Position numbers and translations under genes: made by a program
Notes under the pieces: generated by a model
Seen by the model: the letters and a program-made list of their open reading frames with translations, nothing else
What the model was told of the DNA's origin: nothing
Databases searched by the model: none
DNA from: Cytospora piceicola
Lineage: Eukaryota > Ascomycota > Sordariomycetes > Diaporthales > Cytosporaceae
Assembly: GCA_023375675.1 (NCBI GenBank)
Contig: JALQBC010000012.1
Span: 1-64,000 of the forward strand
Length of the DNA: 64,000 bases
Direction of reading: 5' to 3'
Shown: piece after piece, positions 36,766 to 46,846 of the stretch
How positions within the stretch are numbered: the first letter of the stretch is position 1
Layout: every line of letters begins with the position of its first letter

Positions 36766-37914
36766 CTAAATAGCTACCGGTCCCGATGCATCGACATCTG
36801 AAGAATCTGGACGTACTCCAGCCTCCAGTATAGAGAACTCATCCTTTTCGGAATCCAGCCTAGCCAGTGCATCCATTGGCAGCGTGATCATAGGACTCGT
36901 GTGTCCAATGTCCACATTCATGAGCACCGGGAAGTCCCCATACACCTCATTGTTTATAAATTCGTTCTCGATGACCGTCTCCCTCACGACCTTCTCCACC
37001 TCGGCCCTCTGCTCCTCGGTGTTGTAACCGAAAAACCTGCCCAGCACCAGCCCCGCCACCTTGTCGAACACGCCCTGGGCGATGAGGTCCCCGAGGGCCT
37101 GGCGGATCTTCCCCAGGGGGAAGCCCGCGTCGAGGCTGCCCTCGGCCGCCTGCGTCTCGAGGAAGACGATGCGGCCGCTCCAGTCGGGCACGAGCGGCGC
37201 GACGCCGCCCAGGCGCACCACCACCGACATGCAGCCCCCGAAGATGCGGCCCTCGGCCCGCCCGCCCCTCAGCCAGCGCCAGGCCGGCGCGGGGAAGCAC
37301 CGCGACGGCACGACGCTCGCCGCGTCGCCGAAGAAGAAGTCGGGCAGCTTCGGCCTCCAGTCGCCCGACCGGGGCACGGGGCCCAGGGGCTCCCCGGCGT
37401 GCTGCAGGGCCACGGCGCGGAAGAGGTTCTCGGCCGTGAAGCCCATGGCCGTGGGGTACTCGCCCAGCTCCGGGACGACGGTGGGGCCGTAGAAGGTCCT
37501 GAGCCCCGTGGCGGCGCGCAGGAGCCAGTGCAGGAACGTGATGTCGCTCATGCCGACGACGACCTTGGGGTTTGCCCGCAGCACGGCCAGCGCGGGCTCG
37601 TCCTTGAGGAGCGCGGGCACGAGCTCGCACATGGTGCTGCCGCCGACCATGCACACGATGGCCTCGACCTCGGGGTCCGCGAAGGCGGCGAGGAGCTCGG
37701 CCTTGCGGACGGCGATGTGGCTGCTGACCGTCCGGGTGGCCGGGTCCTCGTGCGTCCAGAATATCTTCACCTTGTACCCGTTGGCCTCAAACAGGGCCTT
37801 TCCCCGCGCGGTTGGGTCCGGCATGACCTCGTGCAGGCGCTCCGAGGGGGACACGAAGGCCACGGTTCCGCCGGGGCGGAGGGCCTTGGGGATGACGATG
37901 TCTGGTGGGGACAT
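36766..37914 (-). CDS. Peptidase S66 (LD-carboxypeptidase / MccF-like)
   Basis: Single-exon gene of 382 aa. Family S66 serine peptidases include bacterial muropeptide LD-carboxypeptidases and MccF, which cleaves microcin C-type aminoacyl adenylates. The catalytic set is visible: nucleophile S123 in VVVGMSDIT, E253 in FLETQAAEG and H338 in DIGHTSPM, with the usual GG at 91-92 and the C-terminal lobe containing GLVLGRF. No signal peptide is seen, so it is probably cytoplasmic. The gene has no intron, unlike all its neighbours, and a markedly GC-rich middle, so the opposite strand carries long false ORFs. A eukaryote without peptidoglycan suggests a detoxifying or scavenging role, but the substrate is unknown. 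Its ancestry may be bacterial. Confidence 0.88.
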   Translation of the reverse strand: MSPPDIVIPKALRPGGTVAFVSPSERLHEVMPDPTARGKALFEANGYKVKIFWTHEDPATRTVSSHIAVRKAELLAAFADPEVEAIVCMVGGSTMCELVPALLKDEPALAVLRANPKVVVGMSDITFLHWLLRAATGLRTFYGPTVVPELGEYPTAMGFTAENLFRAVALQHAGEPLGPVPRSGDWRPKLPDFFFGDAASVVPSRCFPAPAWRWLRGGRAEGRIFGGCMSVVVRLGGVAPLVPDWSGRIVFLETQAAEGSLDAGFPLGKIRQALGDLIAQGVFDKVAGLVLGRFFGYNTEEQRAEVEKVVRETVIENEFINNEVYGDFPVLMNVDIGHTSPMITLPMDALARLDSEKDEFSILEAGVRPDSSDVDASGPVAI

Positions 37915-38550
37915 TGTTGTGTACTTATTATTGTAACTTGGAAGAGGTATAGAAGGTTGTAAAGACTGGTTGGGGTTATGGGGTATAGTATGGGATCTTA
38001 ATTACTAGAAAGATTTTCTCACGAGGTGTAATGGCTACTCTGGGGTGACTTTGGGTTGTTGGAATGGAATGTGCCCTGACTTGATTATATAGTATTTATA
38101 TCATAGTATTAATCCTGGTATCCGGACATACATCAATGATGCCAGGCACAAGTCCAACATCGTCGTCATTTGACCCGCACGGGAGCCAGAATACTTAAGG
38201 CTGGAAGCGGCATTGTCGCTATTACTAAAGGAGTGGATACCAAAGTAGACTCCTCGCAAATTTCGCGGAGCGATACATGACGAAAGTCATTTATTACCCG
38301 CAAAGGCGTAGAGGATCAGATAACAGCAGGTCTGGTCCGCTCTACAACGTACACTATGCCCTGCAAGGCATGTCGATATGCATTTGGCTGCTCGCCGTGT
38401 GATTCATCGTTGTGATGAATAATCTTAGAAGTAACCCGTTCATGATGATTGTATCTCTACACCCGTTTATTCGTGATTATGTACTCAGTACTCGGTATGT
38501 ACCACGTAGCTGACATATCTACATACAAGTCTCTCATCCCCTGACCTCCT
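37915..38550. other. AT-richer intergenic region, S66 peptidase / carboxylesterase
   Basis: 630 bp that should contain the S66 promoter and the esterase 3' flank. AT-rich with TATA-like stretches (38088-38112). No ORF of note. Confidence 0.55.
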
Positions 38551-40738
38551 TCAGTTCCCAAACACAGCCAAGGAGTTCTCTATCATCCAGTGAATACCCT
38601 CCGCTCGGTACGAGTCCACAACCACAGATGTGCCATTTGTGTCAAACACGATAGTCTTGCCCATACCGCCGCCATCCGTAGCGTTGTAGACGGGCCATGA
38701 ACTGACGCCTTCAATCCCTATCCCGGTGGCACCGTTAGGGTCCAGGCCTACTATAAAGTTGACCCAGGCGTTCGACATCGACTTGGCCAGTGCAGAATAT
38801 GCTGCAGTTTGGTTCCCAAAGGGGTTGGTAGTATAACCTTCGCCGTTGGCGTTGTCGAAGACGAAGGCCACCTCCTGGAAGTGTGTTGAGCCGACATAGC
38901 CTGCCATTTGGTGTTAGTCCTGGTCGTGGTCTCAAGGGTTGTTGTCGTTGCGCTGGTGGTGAGAGCATAATTCTTACCTGGTATACCGTTCGTAATCACA
39001 TCAAACACATAACTGTAGGACGGCAGACCAGCATTGGACCAGGCCAGGTTCGCCCTGCGTCTGAGATATTGCATCAGGCTGTGCAACAGCTGATTAGCCA
39101 AGTTCCCAGATTCGTAGAGGAATCCGAGTGGGAAAACTAGATGGAAGAAACTCACAAATCACCAAACACAGCTGCGGTTCTCCGGTATTGCAGCCCCTGC
39201 GCCGTCGCAACCTCATCACCAGGCACGATCGCGGGGAACTTGTCGAGTGACGGGATACCAACGGCTTGAATGTCCGGGTACACAGCCAACAGTTCGTTCA
39301 CCAGAACATCCACCGACTTTCCAGCCCACCGCGGTGCATCCGCGCCAATGATCCCCTCCAGGGCATATCTCATGTCAGCATCCGTGCTCACCCCCGTTCC
39401 GTTCGGGCCCTTGCCCGTACCAAACGCGGAGCCCTCGTCGGCGTTGGCGCCGATGAGAATGGGGACCCGAGGAACCCGCCCCTCGCGCAGCTGGTTGGCC
39501 GGGTAGTCAGCGATGAAGTCGCCGTCCAGCATTGGCGGCCACGGAGATGCATCCGTCCCATTCAGGACTGCGTTGATCTCGCCGAAGGGAAGGGAACGGA
39601 GACAGTCCAGGGATGCAGAGGTATTTGCCGTCGGGGCGCAAGAGGTGTCGGATACCAGCTTGTTGTAGGCTGCGTTCATGTGCCCTGTGGCATTTGCACC
39701 GCCGGGGTAGCGGGCGAGCACGCCGCCGAAGCCACTTTGACCAATAGCTGCCCGGAAGAGGCCGTCATCACGTCCTGGTCGTGGAGGTTAATCACAAGAC
39801 GTCTTGCCCATTCGGAGCTAGGAGGTGCGTATGTGGCTATCTCTTACCGTTGTAAGCTAGAACCTGCGCACTCACGGATTCCGCTCCTGAACTCTCACCC
39901 CAGATGGTCACCTTGGTTGGGTCGCCACCGAAGCTGGCGATATTCTCGTTGACCCACCGGAGTGCAAGCCTCTGGTCACGGAAGCCATTGTTAGCAATGC
40001 CGGCCCCTAGAGCCTCGCTGCCGCAAAGGAAACCAAAAGCAGACAGTCGATAGTTGAGGCTGACTCCGATCATGGGTGTACCCAGCTCAACGGAGTTCTC
40101 AACAATGAATGTGAGATTATACCGCCGATCGGAGCTTCCTCCCATGCGCTGGATTTGACATGGATTAGTACAGGAGGCTTAGGTGATGGTGCCGCTGTTA
40201 ATCTGGGGAAGGGCGGGGGGGGGGGGTATCATTACCAAACCACCTCCATGGATCCAAACTGCGACTGGCAACTCTGCCGTATCGTCGATGCCAGCTGGGC
40301 GGACGACATTGAGAAACAGGCAGTCCTCAGACAGCTCATATCCGATGTCATCACTGCCGTAACCTATGCAGAAGGGCGGATACGACGTAGCAGCCTGCAC
40401 TCCGGTCCATGTCGAGTCTAGGGGTTGGGCCAGACTGAAACGTTCCGCTGGCTGTAATCATATGCATTAGAGAGGTTAGCGATGATGGTCACCCAGTAGT
40501 GATTCAGTCCAGTCATAGGTGGACAAACCTGCGCGTATCTCATCCCCAAGAAGAAGTCCTGGCTATACTCGGAGTTATAGACACCTTCATATGATCCATT
40601 CTTGACGGTCACGACAGGGCCCGACCTAGGACGTAGCTGGGAATCTCTGAAGTAACCCCTATGCGTAGCTACCCCAGCATGGGCAAGAGCGAAGAGAAAC
40701 AGCGCGCAAGCCAGAAACGGCTTGAGGAACGAGGCCAT
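38551..40738 (-). CDS. Secreted type-B carboxylesterase/lipase
   Basis: Alpha/beta-hydrolase that hydrolyses carboxylic esters, probably outside the cell. Six exons: 40738-40529, 40451-40236, 40148-39848, 39774-39156, 39078-38978 and 38900-38551, giving 598 aa. The N-terminus [20 protein letters not shown] is a clear signal peptide, probably cut after AHA. Family landmarks are EDCLFLNV, the oxyanion-hole HGGG, nucleophile S228 in WGESSGAES, the catalytic Glu in [11 protein letters not shown] and the His in [10 protein letters not shown]. Several N-x-S/T sites fit secretion. Intron 2 carries a 12-base C run close to its donor. The acceptor of intron 4 was placed at TTGCACAG, which joins GDF to LMQYLRR in frame. 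Natural substrates cannot be predicted. Confidence 0.9.
40215..40226. repeat. Poly-G/C tract (12) in intron 2 of the carboxylesterase
   Basis: Twelve uninterrupted G on the + strand (C on the transcript) lie about 10 nt inside the intron after the donor GTAATG. Confidence 0.9.
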
Positions 40739-42530
40739 CCTGGTAATGATTGAGGGAGAAGAAGGTTGATGAGAAGGTACCGGGGGAGTGATTTCTCCCC
40801 GCGCATGGCTCAGACTTGGGCAACGGTGCTCTTCCAGCCCCTTTATACTCCGGGGCTTGTCACCATCACCGCCGCTTGCGGTCTTGTTTTGTTGCCTTGG
40901 CGGTAGACTAGAGCTGCTCCACTTGACGTCGAGCTCGGGATCAGTCGTTCCCATGTCAGGATGCCCTCTTGGCGCCTGGGATATCCAACCTGAACTCGCT
41001 GCCGACGGGGAAGTATGTTCATCCCGTGGCTCGTTGTTCTCCATCGATGCCATTGCCTCGGTAGGACGTGACCAGCGGTACCTAGATCATAGACTAGAGC
41101 GGAAGATCCGGGGCACGAGCTGGTTTCCCCTGGCTCTCTTCAACTCCTGGCCTAAGGAGGAAGTTGAGTACCGGGATTCTCGTGGATCTTGTGTGTCAGG
41201 TGTCCCAGTGACCCCAAGGTCTGCCGATCTTTCGTAGTTAATCCCGCCGATATGGTCCGCCTTTGGCTATGACTGGCGGGTTATCCGCTATTCCTGGTCC
41301 TCCCACTGAGCTACCAACAAGCCACTGACTGCCTGGAAGAGCTTGGTCAGTAATGGCAAGCTGTGAGGGGCAGTGCTCTCGAGTCAATTGGCTTGAGTGA
41401 TCATGAGGAAAGGGTGAGAAGGGTCCCACTTTGTAGGTCACCGCTGTTATCAGACACTCGGCAACTCCCTCAGAGCACGTAGATAATAGATGTGTGATGT
41501 CAAATCAGTCCTGTCGCTGTTCCCTGTTTCCCTAGTTCTTTCCCCGCAAAGTTAAAAAGCCTCTAAAGTCTAGTGGGGTTGGGGTGAAGAAACATGGGAT
41601 ACGACGAAAAACCAAGGTAGATTTGTTGGTGGTAGGTCCACGTTATGATAAATAAAGTTAAAGGCCCGGCAATATTGCGGCTAAATTTGTGACGTCGAGT
41701 ACGACTACCACACACATGCGCAATCTACATATCCGCATTAACCCAAAATCGGTGCCATATCTTAAAAAGCAAGATAGCAATCAGATGCCTGATCAACAGG
41801 TGAACTATTAGCTATAATATAGTTGACAAGTCAGTCTTGGGATGTGATGGGACCTGATGGCAATCCGTTACTTCATGCCAAGTTATGAACCAAGGCAGAT
41901 AGATATGTACCCGGCAATATAGAGGATGTGGCACTTATCCTTCGATCAGGTCGCACCGTGTTATGCGCAAGTTTTGCTTAGGTCGAGGACGGAACTGCAC
42001 GGGGAAGTATGTGTTATATATATTGACTGCCGTATTAATGCTAACGCATTGCGTCGTGCTCTCGTGCCTACCCTGTTGTTTCCCCCGACAGCTCCTAGTT
42101 TTGTAGCCCCCTTACTCCGTATATAACTCCTCGTCTTCCCTGGTGAGTCTGGAAATCACCTTCCGTATCCCATGGGTATTCCACCTCCAGGGCTCTCCAT
42201 AGCCTATCCAACCCGGATGCTAGCACCAAGTATGCTTACATAAACAGTTACAGTAAGACATGGGGTATTAATTAGGACGTGACATCCATTGCTTGAATAT
42301 AAGACATTTTGAGGGTATACTCGCTTGTTACTCAAAAACAGATGGAAAAAAAAAGTGGAAGAAAACTAAAGAAAAGAAAGGGCTTGCTAATATACATGAA
42401 CGCTCGGTGACAGATAGTATTGAAAAGAACAGAGGAGATTTTCGAGGCCGCAATGCACCATGGCCGTATTTGGCTTGGGCCATCATATTATCGAGTGAAT
42501 TCCACTAGATTTAGTAGCAATCCACGGGCC
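40739..42530. other. Intergenic region, carboxylesterase / homeodomain gene
   Basis: 1.8 kb. The first 500 bp are of ordinary composition and should hold the esterase promoter. From about 41,450 the sequence is AT-richer, with short A-rich runs (42,340-42,380). No supportable gene; a tRNA A-box-like stretch near 41,300 was rejected. Confidence 0.5.
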
Positions 42531-44731
42531 TCAGCCCCGTCCGGGGGAGTTGAAGTTTTGTGGTGTGATATTCGGCTGGAATTGGAAGCTTTGCGATTGG
42601 GTCTCACTCAGCTGCCCGAGAGAGCTCTTCCACATTGGAAGCTGTTGATCTGGTGACCTTGACCATGGGAAGATGTCGCACTGTGGCGGTGAATCGAGCT
42701 TGAAAGCGGGGAACGATTGTGGTTGCATCATAGAGGTTCCTCTTACAGCTCCTGGTATGTATGAAGGTGTTGCTGGCTCACTCTCGACATACTTGGGCGC
42801 TGACAGCGACATGGGGAACTCGACTTCAGATCCAAATTGAGACAGACCCGGGGTCGTGAGAGCCTCTTCCGACGAGGGTCCGTAGCTAGTGTCCAATGGG
42901 AAGCCGGGGTGGTGGGAGGACTGGAAGGCCTGTGCTGAGGCACCACTGAGAGCGATCTCATGCGCAAAGTCCGAGGTGCTCGGAGACACAGCTGCAATTT
43001 CTCCAACGCTGCTGGCCATCGACGACGGCTGGAGGCTTAGATGTGGAGCATCAGCTGACAGATACTGCTGCTCGAAGTTGGACCTTTCTGGTGATGCGTC
43101 AGACGCGTCTCTGAAAGCACTCGAGGTTGACGCCAACGTCGAGGTCCTAGCAAGCTGCTCTAGAAAGTTTGGGTCGAACGATCGAGGGGAAAGAGGAGAA
43201 GCGGGAGGATACGACTTGAAGATCTTGCCAGACAGCGGACCGTTGGCTGACGCGGTTCGTCTCATCGTCCCGTATATCTCAGGCCGTCTGGATCCATCTA
43301 TGCCTGTCTTTGGTCCGTTGGGGTAATTGCGCAAAGCGGTTTGGTTGAGCCGTTGGGGCGGCCGAATCTTCCTTCGCGAGGCAATGCTTGGGTTTGGGGA
43401 CGTCTGTTCATTGGTCGAGCCTGACTGATGTGGCGATTGGGACACTCGAGGGATCATATCCGGAGACAATGCGTCAAAATTGGAGAATCCCGAGGCCTCA
43501 CTCTGGCGCCGGCTGGCCTCATCTTCAGCATGTTCATGGCCCATCATGTCAATGCTGAAGGCATCTGTCTTCGGGGTCATAAATGACGCAGCCGATGCAA
43601 AAGATTCGGACCGTTTGACCCCCGTATCGAATGTCGGTAGACAACGCAACTCATCAGTCGTGAAGTTGGATGCAAAAGGGTCACGAAGCGAATGGAAAGA
43701 TGACTGATCCTGATAATTGGTGTATGTATCTGGCGACGGTGAGAGTACCCCATGCTGGTCTTCCATACTCGTGGCGATCAAAGGAACATTGGAGTTGGAA
43801 AAGATGCCTGTCTGATTTGAAGGCAGGAGCTGAGATTGATGTAGGGATTGGTATCCGGTCATATCGTTCTCGTGGGCTTGGTCGTGAGCCCCAATGGGAT
43901 TCATTTCGGGTGAGTCCATACCAGTTTCTTCACTGTCCTGGCCGTTTCCAGAGTCGGAAGATGCGGCATGGCGTTCGGAAGAACCATCGGTATCTGAGAA
44001 TGGAGCCGAGGAGGGCTGTAGAGGCTGGCTGCGATGGCTCAGACTGTAGAACTCGCTGTTCGCAGTGTGCTCGGTTTCTTCCTCTTTGATATCAACAGCC
44101 TCAGTTTCGGAGGCCACAGAATCAGCTGCCTGACTGGCTTCATAGGCCTGGACTCTGTGCAGCTGTTTCTCCCTTGCTCGTCGGTTCTGGAACCAGTTCT
44201 GTAGTTTGATGTCAGCACAGACTCTAGACGATTGGTGGCTCGCCAACGTACGTTAACTTTCGGGATAGGGCAGCCCAACTCCTCGGCCAACTGCCGCTTG
44301 CGGTTAGTGCTCGGCTTCTGAGTCTCATCCGTAAAGACTTTCTCGAGTTTTTGCTTCTCATCCTCGGAAAAGCGCTTGCTACAGGCAATACTGGCATGGA
44401 AGAGTTGCGAACCCTGTGCCTGCTGTAGTGCCTGATGTAGCATCTTCATAGGAGCCTGGTAATATCGTTGGCCGTGTGACTGCAACATCATGGAATATGC
44501 AGCTGAATTGTGTTGATGGTTGGGGTTCTGTGCCATCATCGACATAGCATGCAGACCAGGTTGTTGGTTTTGAGACTGATGCCACATCGTCACAGGACCA
44601 TGGAAGTGCTGCATGGCCGCCATGGTGTCCAAGCAGCCTTGATGTGTGGGATCCATAATCGACGATGCCCGTCCAGCATAGTTGCGATTCGTTTGGCCAT
44701 TGAAAGACTGCGGGTAGTTATTGTCTTCCAT
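42531..44731 (-). CDS. Homeodomain transcription factor
   Basis: Nuclear DNA-binding regulator, 715 aa. Exons 44731-44252 and 44198-42531. The homeodomain spans about residues 118-175. Helices 1 and 2 contain FSEDEKQKLEKVFTDE and STNRKRQLAEELGCPIPKV. The single intron splits recognition helix 3 exactly after N160, joining to WFQNRRAREKQL with W162, F163, N165 and R167 as the expected invariant residues. The N-terminus is rich in Met, Gln and His; the rest is long, Ser/Pro-rich and disordered with acidic patches, as in fungal homeobox regulators of conidiation and development. No second DNA-binding domain was seen. Which of the several fungal homeobox groups it belongs to cannot be decided by eye. 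A long gene-poor region lies upstream. Confidence 0.92.
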
Positions 44732-45272
44732 TGTCAGTTGGTTTTCTTCTTCTTCGCACTTTCGAAGTGCCAGAAGTCACGGGTTGTGTAGATGGAACGA
44801 GCCGACGTAAGGCTTGCAGAGTGAACTCTGTAAAAGAAGAATTCACCAGGTTTCAGTGGCAGCAGAATGCGAGCGACACGAGAGACCCAATGCCCATAAA
44901 GGAGTAAGGGAAGAGTAGGTGGTTCGTTGCGATGTATTCGGCGTCCAGGAACAATATTGGTCAAGGAAGAGGTAGAAGATTGATCGGAAAGTTATCTTAG
45001 CCCGAAGGGCGATGTGACCTTGGCAATATACCTTGCAAATCTCGAGTTTGTAAAATGAGGGTACTGGGAAGATCCGCTATAAGCGAGCAGGGCATAAAGA
45101 TGAAATGTCCGAGACTGGAGTCGAACAGGTCGGGAAAGACTGCGGACGGAAGATGAGGGATCAATGGAAGACTTGAAGGCCGCACAAGATAACCAAAATG
45201 TCGATGTGAGAGAGGGTCGAAGACGTGTGAGACAAGGCCAGCCGAGATTGTCCAACTAGATGTTGCAAGACT

Positions 45273-45284
45273 GGGGGGGGGGGG
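45273..45284. repeat. Poly-G tract (12)
   Basis: Uninterrupted G run on the + strand; another of nine G lies at 45497-45505. Confidence 0.95.
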
Positions 45285-45640
45285 AGGAAGACGTGAAGGG
45301 GGTGGTGAACGGGTGGGCAGTGCGGGAGAGAAGTACTTCACGGAGATGTTGTGCACCCACAATTGTAATTGGACCTGCACTCGAGCAAGGAGGCCTTGAA
45401 GCGTGTAATCTCTGTGGATTGGAGCTGGGGCCATCCATCCAGTCCGGGCGGGCAGGGGGCTAAGACAGCCGGTGCAAGGAGGATATCAAATCTGGAGGGG
45501 GGGGGCCACTCGGCCACTCGAGCCACCCAGTCTCGGAGCGGACTGAACCGTTTTCTCCGCAGTCATCAGCCTGGATCTTGTACCTTGTACTTTGAGGCTC
45601 GATGTTGTATGTAGTATACGTGCAGGGGCAGTTACTCATT

Positions 45641-45664
45641 GAGTGAGTGAGTGAGTGAGTGAGT
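45641..45664. repeat. (GAGT)n microsatellite
   Basis: Six uninterrupted GAGT units, 65 bp before a CA repeat. Confidence 0.95.
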
Positions 45665-45727
45665 GCATCCTGAAGCCTCCATATCTTGATTCCCTCCCGC
45701 CACGGACTCACTCGGCTAAACACACGG

Positions 45728-45752
45728 CACACACACACACACACACACACAC
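45728..45752. repeat. (CA)n microsatellite
   Basis: About 12 CA units, with imperfect flanking copies on both sides. Confidence 0.95.
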
Positions 45753-45862
45753 GCACAGAATTGCGCCTGCAGGATGCTTGAAAGGACAGATGACAAAAGG
45801 CCCCAAAGAAAACTTTAGGGGGTGGCTTGTGAAGAACCACCAGGCGGCAGAGGCAGAGGCAG

Positions 45863-45904
45863 GTTGATGGTTGATGGTTGATGGTTGATGGTTGATGATT
45901 GATG
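45863..45904. repeat. (GTTGATG)n heptamer minisatellite
   Basis: Five near-perfect heptamer units followed by one degenerate unit (ATTGATG). Confidence 0.93.
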
Positions 45905-46020
45905 ACGGAGCAGCAAGCGAGTTGCAGCTGTGATTGAAGGGCGTCCGTCTAGGGATTCAGCGCTGGTTCATAGCGCAGTTGAGGGCGAAAGCAAGGGTGA
46001 AGCGGGTGATGATGGATTTG

Positions 46021-46048
46021 CGTAGCGGGCGTAGCGGGCGTAGCGGGC
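46021..46048. repeat. (CGTAGCGGG)3 nonamer repeat
   Basis: Three perfect 9-bp units in tandem, GC-rich. A GTGGTGGAG triplet-like array follows at about 46090-46117. Confidence 0.9.
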
Positions 46049-46353
46049 TTGGTGCAAATCACCATGGCAGCATGGGTACAGAATACCGTAGGAGTGGTGG
46101 AGTGGTGGAGTGGTGGTGTACCATGTATCGGACTGCAGCCGTGCGCGCGAAAGCTGAAGCACCAGCGGAAAGTTCTGGTGTGGTGTTTAGCGGTCTGAGA
46201 GGAGACGAGAGGAGATGATGGCCTGGGATGGTGTGGGCAGGAACTTGGGAGGGAGGGTTTTGCAGGTGGAGGTGCAGGTGCCAGGTGCAGGGAGGAAGTC
46301 TTTTGGTGTGGTAAGCTTTGACCAGCGGGGCACCGGGGCGGGACAGGTACGGA

Positions 46354-46365
46354 GGGGGGGGGGGG
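46354..46365. repeat. Poly-G tract (12)
   Basis: Uninterrupted G run on the + strand, 12 bp before a TACCTAGGTA palindrome. Confidence 0.95.
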
Positions 46366-46846
46366 AAGTTATCATGTACCTAGGTACTTGAAGTACACGC
46401 GGTACGGAACTACAAATTGGTACCCGTCCACTAGCCAGCCGTCCTTGCTGCCCTCTGGCGGAACCTTGGCACCCTGGAACCCCTGGAACCCTAAAACCCT
46501 AGGACCCTGGAACCTTGGAACCTTTGGGACCCGCACTACCCGTGCTATCAACCAGGTACCAGATATGGCCCAGGAACACCCATGAACACTCCGCCTCTGA
46601 TCCGCATCTGTCCCTGGATCGGTCCAACAGTAGCGTGACGCCGAAGTGACGGGCCCCAATTTTCGGGATTTACATCGTACATACCTACCTAGGTACTGTG
46701 GTAGATGGTTTGTGTGACGACCTGATGAATATCAACTCCATCATAGACAGTGCCCAGTTGCTCAGTCGAACCCGAACCGAACCGAACCTGGACTCTTTTA
46801 GTCTTCAGAGGCGTGAGGGCGTCATCAGCGGCGTTAGGGAACCAGC

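Larger units (their letters stand above)
44732..46846. other. Repeat-rich upstream region of the homeodomain gene
   Basis: 2.1 kb without a supportable gene. It probably contains a long promoter and leader. It is dense in simple sequence: poly-G runs, GAGT, CA, GTTGATG and CGTAGCGGG arrays listed separately, a degenerate CCCTGGAAC-type array (46455-46530), and TACCTAGGTA at 46377 and 46686. Confidence 0.6.

Noticed and set aside
36901..37962. 353-codon + strand ORF opposite the S66 peptidase
   Set aside because: Antisense shadow of a GC-rich CDS; its composition is dominated by His, Arg, Ala and Gly with no domain.
41270..41335. tRNA A-box-like sequence (TAGCTCAGTGGG) on the minus strand
   Set aside because: No B box (GGTTCGANNCC) at the right distance and no cloverleaf can be drawn; chance match.
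46455..46530. Telomere-like CCCTAAAACCCTAG within a repeat-like patch
   Set aside because: Only one CCCTAA unit is present; the rest is a degenerate CCCTGGAAC array, so not an interstitial telomere.
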